Origin: Auriscalpium vulgare
Lineage: Eukaryota; Basidiomycota; Agaricomycetes; Russulales; Auriscalpiaceae
Reading direction: 5' to 3'
Assembly (NCBI GenBank): GCA_019915015.1
Contig: JAHBBC010000007.1
Span: 744,001 to 808,000 of the forward strand
Length of the DNA stretch: 64,000 nucleotides
The notes below the pieces were generated by a model. That model ran no database searches. It was not told where the DNA came from and was given only the letters and a program-made list of their open reading frames with translations. Made by a program: the position numbers and the translations under genes. Of this stretch, positions 59,565 to 64,000 are shown piece after piece. The number at the start of each line of letters is the position of its first letter. Positions within the stretch are counted from its first letter, which is position 1.

Positions 59565-62272
59565 TCAGCCAGGAAGATAAAAACGACGCACGTTCAAGGG
59601 TAAGCGCTTCGAGAACGTTCGCCTCAAGAAAGCCTCGGGAGCTGGAGGAGCATCTGGAAGAGTCTCTGGTAGCGTGGGCAGAGTGCGGTACACCCTTTCA
59701 TCAAGAATGGATGTGAGGCCGGAGCCAGCCTCGGATGTAGGGCTCTCAAACGGGGAATTCCGATTGTGTGAGCTGTTGGAGGTGGTGGGAGTCGTAGGCA
59801 TGTGTTCGTAATAGAGGGGCTTCGATGGCGGTCTGAGTGGTGACTTTGGCATGACCAGCGGAGGCCCACGTCTTAGAGCTGCGGCGTCCGAGAATGAATT
59901 GACGTGCTCTTCGGGCCCACCGGGCGGGGGAGGCGGGGATGGTGGGCGAACGGTTTGTGGACGCGTGACCGGTAAGGGCGGGTAAGTCTCCTGCAGCTGC
60001 TGGCGCGTCGGCGAGTCTGCTCGTTCATCTGGTAGAGAGGGAGGGTAGATGGATGGGCTGGACTGCGCGCGAGAGGCTGCGCGAGAGTATGAGGGTTGCT
60101 CGTCTGCCAAAGCAGCGAATGCTTGATCGAGGGGTGAAATGGCCACACGCCTCCTGTGGTATTCGCTGAAGGGCCCCTCGTAGCTATCCCGAACTCGCGA
60201 GCGGCCGGCAGCACCCACGCCGGCAAGCTGCAGTGCGTCCTGCGACGATGGCGCAGTATAGGCCTGTTGAGGCATGCTGAGCAAGGAATCGTTGCGGGTG
60301 CGGCCTTGGTCGAAACGGCTGCTATCCCATTGGACGCCTGACGGCCCATGCTCGAACATAGCGCGCTCCGGCGAGTCGACGAACGGATACGCTGGCAGCG
60401 TGGGCGAGCGGTCATTGAGACGGTGGCCATTGATAAGGCGGCGACGCCGGCGGCACACGCAGAACGATACAACCGCTACGCATGCGACCGCGATGCCAGC
60501 GGCCAAAAAAACACCAATCACGGCTCCATGATTGTCGAAGAAACTGCCACAAGTATGAGAGGATTGTAGAAAGTCACAAACGCAAGATAACACTCACGAA
60601 TGATGTCCTAGCGCATTGAGGCTATCGGTTGGGTTGGCTATGATATGGGTGATCGTCACCGACTCGCCGTCCGGAAGAGTGCTCACACCAAGGCTGGTGA
60701 TGAAGGGGGGTGCAGATATGGTGACGTGCCCACTGACAGTGACAGGGATGGACACCGGCGTAGCAAAGGTGGACTCCGGGTGAAGTGTGACGGTGCTGGT
60801 GCTGAGTGACTGCGGGCCCTGAAGCCGGCCATCCGCCCCGGTAAACGAAGCTGGCGATGACACAGAGGATGAGAGACCTGCCTCAGAGGACACAACAGGC
60901 GGAGAATTGACGACATGAGATGGCTGGGAAGTCGCTACAGAAGGATGTACAGTGTCATCAGAGGTGGGCTCAGACAGAGGAGAAGAGGCAGGCAAAGAAG
61001 GGGGAGCGGATGGACTTGGAGTCGCCGTGATATGCTCCGGGGGCTGGGTTACAGCCGGGGATGTGGACGTCACGGGGCGGGCAGGTGCAGAAGGCGGGGA
61101 AGGAGGGGGAGTGGAAGAAGGGGGAGTGGAAGAAGGGGGAGTGGAAGGAGGGGGAGTGGAAGGAGGGGGAGTGGAAGAAGAAGGGACAATTGGGACGGGA
61201 TGGGAGGGTCGATCAGCAGGGGAAGAACGCGTACCAGCAGGAGCAGAAGGCGTATCGGCGGGCTTGCTGGAGACACTCGAGGCGAGGAGTTTCGATGTCG
61301 GTGACGAGGAAACTTTTGAGGGCGATGGGGACACCGATGCAGCAGACGAGCTGGTGCGCACGCTCGCACTAGACTGCGCCGATGACTGAGATAGCTGTTC
61401 TGTGACAGACGCACTCGTTGGGGCTGATGAAGGCGCCTGTGAAGTGGTCCCCGACTCGGTATGAGACTCCTGCGAAGTAGAGCTGGGTGCGACTTGGGCC
61501 GGAGGAGCGGAGGATGATCCCACACTCACGGTCTCCTTCACCAACGACGGTGAGGCGGAAGATACCCGTGGTGTTTGTACCATTCTGTCATGAGTCGCGA
61601 TAAGTAGACACCAAGTGGCTATGAGATTCGTACGCACATAGGAGATACCACCGTTTTCGAAGGTTTGATGGACAGAGAAATTGATTGAACGGGTGCTGTT
61701 GGACTGGACGGGGCACTGGAGGAACGAAGAGTGGGAGTAACTCTTGTAGCCACCGCGATGCTTTCGCCTGGGGGCACAGGAACAACGCGCGCCGACGATG
61801 AGGAAACAGACGTGGTCAAAACAAGGGATGGTGTACTCGCTAAGACGCTTGTTTCGCTACTGGGAGACGCAGCAGCCACACTCGTGTTGGCCGTCGAAGT
61901 AACCGATAGAGAAGAGACAGTGTCAGAGGACACGATAGAGTTCGAAAGCGCCGCAGACGTTGGCGGAGAACTAGTAGTGCCGCTACTCCTCACTGTGGAC
62001 TCCTCCGGAAGGCCAACAGGGGTGCTCACAGGTGTCAGAGAGACCGCGCTGCTCTGCGTGGGGGGAGAGGAGGGTTCTCCAGAGGCCGCCGATGTACCTG
62101 CCGTCGAGATAAGAGCACCTGATGACAGCGTTGACGTGGCTAGGCCAATGGGTATGGAGGACAATCCTAGAACATGGCAGGCATGTGAGCATTGAGACAG
62201 TGGGGAGAGGGCGGTGATAAGGAAGGGTATGGCGGTGAATATCACGACATGCCGGTGTAGCAAGTCAGACAT
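59565..62272 (-). CDS. Mucin-like single-pass membrane protein (paralogue 2)
   Basis: ATG 62272 (MSDLLHRHVVIFTAIPFLIT) starts with a signal peptide, followed by about 550 Ser/Thr/Pro-rich residues likely to be O-mannosylated, with an SSTPP-like run coded by 61090-61190. The membrane-proximal part ITSLGVSTLPDGESVTITHI and IANPTDS matches the other paralogue (TYLSTLSNGGVITVTQVVAN). After an intron comes FFDNHGAVIGVFLAAGIAVA, CVAVVSFCVCRRRRRL (helix and basic stop-transfer), then a cytosolic tail of about 300 residues with Pro-rich pieces (PPSPPPPPGGPEEH, PLRPPSKPLYYEHM) and the end RTFSKRLPLNVRRFYLPG. The architecture suggests a wall-stress-sensor or polarity protein; that is inference. About 850 residues in at least three large exons. 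Confidence 0.75.
61090..61190 (-). repeat. 15-bp coding minisatellite in paralogue 2
   Basis: Roughly six copies of a 15-mer like gggggagtggaagaa (plus strand) code on the minus strand for SSTPP/PSTPP pentapeptides. Base sequence differs from the repeat in the other paralogue although the peptide is the same. Confidence 0.8.
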
Positions 62273-62998
62273 GTCCACACCGTTCGAACGCTTCGAGAAA
62301 GACTGGCCATACGATACGTGAGGACATAAAGCTCACCTGAGTCGCTCGACGATGGCACCACAGTGACGGTGTCAGTCATAACAAGCCCCGATACCTCGGA
62401 CGGTGAAACTGCAGATTGGCAGAGGTAATCCAGGGAATGCAGAGTGGGAGGCGGGGCATGTTCCCTGGCGACATTTAACAGCCTGCGTGTGAGCGGATAA
62501 ACTTCGAAAGACGACCGACGAGAAAGAGCCGCGCCGGGTTCTCGAGTGTCCGCGAGGTGGCGGATGACCCTTCCCACACGGACAGCGGTCTTCTTCCACG
62601 ACCAGTTGGCCCCCGCCAGTCACGTTCTGGCGATTTTCCGTGCTATCAGTCCCTCAGCCTCCCATACCTGGACAAGCGGAAGTCACAGAGTGCGTGTCGT
62701 CGGCGCCGCCGACAGACGTGGACACGTTGGCGGTTACGAGAATGGAGACTTGGTTGATAGGCGAAGCGGCAGACCATCTGCTCAACCCTGTATTGGTCGG
62801 CCAGCAAGCGCGACTCTGGAAGATGGAAGCAAGAGCATCGCGCGAGGCACTATCTTCGGAGCAGATGACCCGAGACGCCACGTAGCAAGCCAGCCGCTGC
62901 CGCACCGACTCGGATCACCTGCTTTCGGTTCACACACCATGTATTCTACTACGTAGCGAAGATGTATACGACAGAATGTCGGACGATGTCAAACACAT

Positions 62999-63240
62999 AC
63001 GCGTGGAGTGAGAGAAAGTCGTATGAAGCCGGCGGAGATGATGCATGAGACCCAAGTCTAGGACCTGTCCAATGACATCCCACTATTTAGCCAGAGTCCC
63101 TTGGACCACTCTCAGCGACGTGAAAGACTTGCCGCACATCGACAACCTCCTGGTGGGCAAGCTGTTCACCGGCCGGAAAGCGCGCGGCCGCCATAACTGA
63201 CTCCACTCAGCCTGCCTTCTCCGGATCAAGAGCTGGATCG
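62999..63240 (+). repeat. Imperfect direct repeat, copy 1
   Basis: Begins gtggagtgagagaaagtcgt and ends near ccataactgactccactcag. Matched in order by the second copy 580-760 bp to the right. Confidence 0.55.
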
Positions 63241-63579
63241 ATCGGAGCCTCCACCATCCTCTTCGATTTTTTGCACCGTAGGCAAGGTAATGCCGACAAT
63301 CCAGTATATGGACGATCTATGTGATCTGAAGGCACAGTCAATCTGCGACAAGGACAACCGAGATTGCGAGAACCTCCTGCACAGGATAGGCGGACACATC
63401 CTCCGACTAGTGCTCGGTCCTTTGTTTCTCAACCAACGCGAGCTAACCAGCGACGTGCGCCCTCCATTGCGTGTACATATTATATTCTACTATTAAGAGT
63501 CTATGCTATGCGACGATGGTACGTGCTATGAAAACAAGAAAATGTGCGTCCGACGAATGCGGGTCCTGGAAAAGCATAC

Positions 63580-64000
63580 GGATGTGGAGTGAGAGAAAGT
63601 CATGATAACGAAGGTCGGCTATGAAGCTGGTGCATGGATCATGCAGCCAGGTCAGGGAGGATGCTGGGCCTGTGAAGCGAGCTCAGAGTTACAGATGATG
63701 CGTGAGACAGCAGTCTATAGACCACATCCAACTAGTTAGCCGGACAGTCTCTTGGACGGAAAGTATCACTCACATGACGCGAAAGTGGGAGCAGAAGGCT
63801 TTCCCCTGCCCCCGAATGACACCGTCAACAACACGACCGTCCCGCTCCTGGCACTAAGTCCTTCAACCTCATCTTCCCTGCTGGTCTGCGGCGCCCCACG
63901 CTCAAGCTTCCAAAACTCAAGCGGCTCGAGCTATTGACCCGCCGGAGAGCGCGGTCGCCATAACTGACTCCACTGCCTGCTTTCTCTGGATCGAGAGCGC
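63580..64000 (+). repeat. Imperfect direct repeat, copy 2 (continues to window end)
   Basis: Begins gtggagtgagagaaagtcat and contains ccataactgactccactgcc close to the window end. It is longer than copy 1 because of internal extra sequence. Confidence 0.55.

Larger units (their letters stand above)
62273..64000. other. Repetitive, apparently non-coding tail of the window
   Basis: No intact gene is recognised. An imperfect direct duplication is visible: 62999-63240 and 63580-64000 share gtggagtgagagaaagtc, tgatgcgtgagac-like, tagtta/tttagccag-like and ccataactgactccact segments in the same order. A short Leu-rich reading near 63860-63935 (FNLIFPAGLRRP, then LKLPKLKRLELL) resembles a fragment of a leucine-rich-repeat or F-box type gene and may be a decayed remnant. 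Confidence 0.4.

Noticed and set aside
60915..61389. Plus-strand Gly/Glu/Arg-rich frames opposite the mucin-like gene
   Set aside because: They are the reverse complement of Ser/Pro-rich coding repeats and carry no independent conservation signal.

Overview
The window reads as nuclear DNA from a filamentous basidiomycete, most likely a wood-decay-type Agaricomycete (inference). Genes are close together on both strands, almost every gene is split by introns of about 45-65 nt, GC content is fairly high, and the products are eukaryotic housekeeping and cell-cycle proteins. There is no operon-like, phage or CRISPR structure. Exon joins below come from reading GT-AG or GC-AG borders by eye together with protein family conservation; no alignment was run.

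Left third (1-16.6 kb): mRNA decapping enzyme Dcp2 (-) and a TPR-MYND protein (+) share one promoter. The chromosomal passenger protein INCENP (-) and a GRAMD4-like membrane protein (+) share another. After a poorly resolved minus-strand gene comes the meiotic cohesin subunit Rec8 (+). A full-length Ty1/copia retrotransposon (16.68-21.70 kb, minus orientation) sits just downstream of rec8. It has 5-bp target duplications and three visible lesions.

Middle (21.9-39 kb): isopentenyl-diphosphate isomerase, a type II O-fucosyltransferase-like enzyme, an unidentified Gln/Pro-rich protein, mitochondrial pyruvate carrier 1, DNA ligase I (with three MluI cell-cycle boxes upstream), a PPZ-type Ser/Thr phosphatase, ribosomal protein uS17 (S11), and a mucin-like single-pass membrane protein.

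Right part (39-64 kb): three paralogues of an unrecognised single-TM family (A, B, C) with an amino acid permease between A and B. C carries a one-base deletion and is flanked by a short inverted repeat. Then follow a GT31 galactosyltransferase-like enzyme, a GST-like protein, an SGT1-like CS-SGS protein without TPRs, mitochondrial bL36, a DMT-family transporter, a subtilisin-like protease with a 6-nt micro-exon, an isochorismatase-family hydrolase, and a paralogue of the mucin-like membrane protein. The last 1.7 kb holds degenerate duplicated sequence.

Themes worth following: the unknown A/B/C family and its decay, the defects of the copia element, repeated GC-AG introns, the micro-exon encoding the protease catalytic Asp, MCB boxes at the ligase gene, and two membrane-protein paralogues that both expanded an SSTPP repeat.
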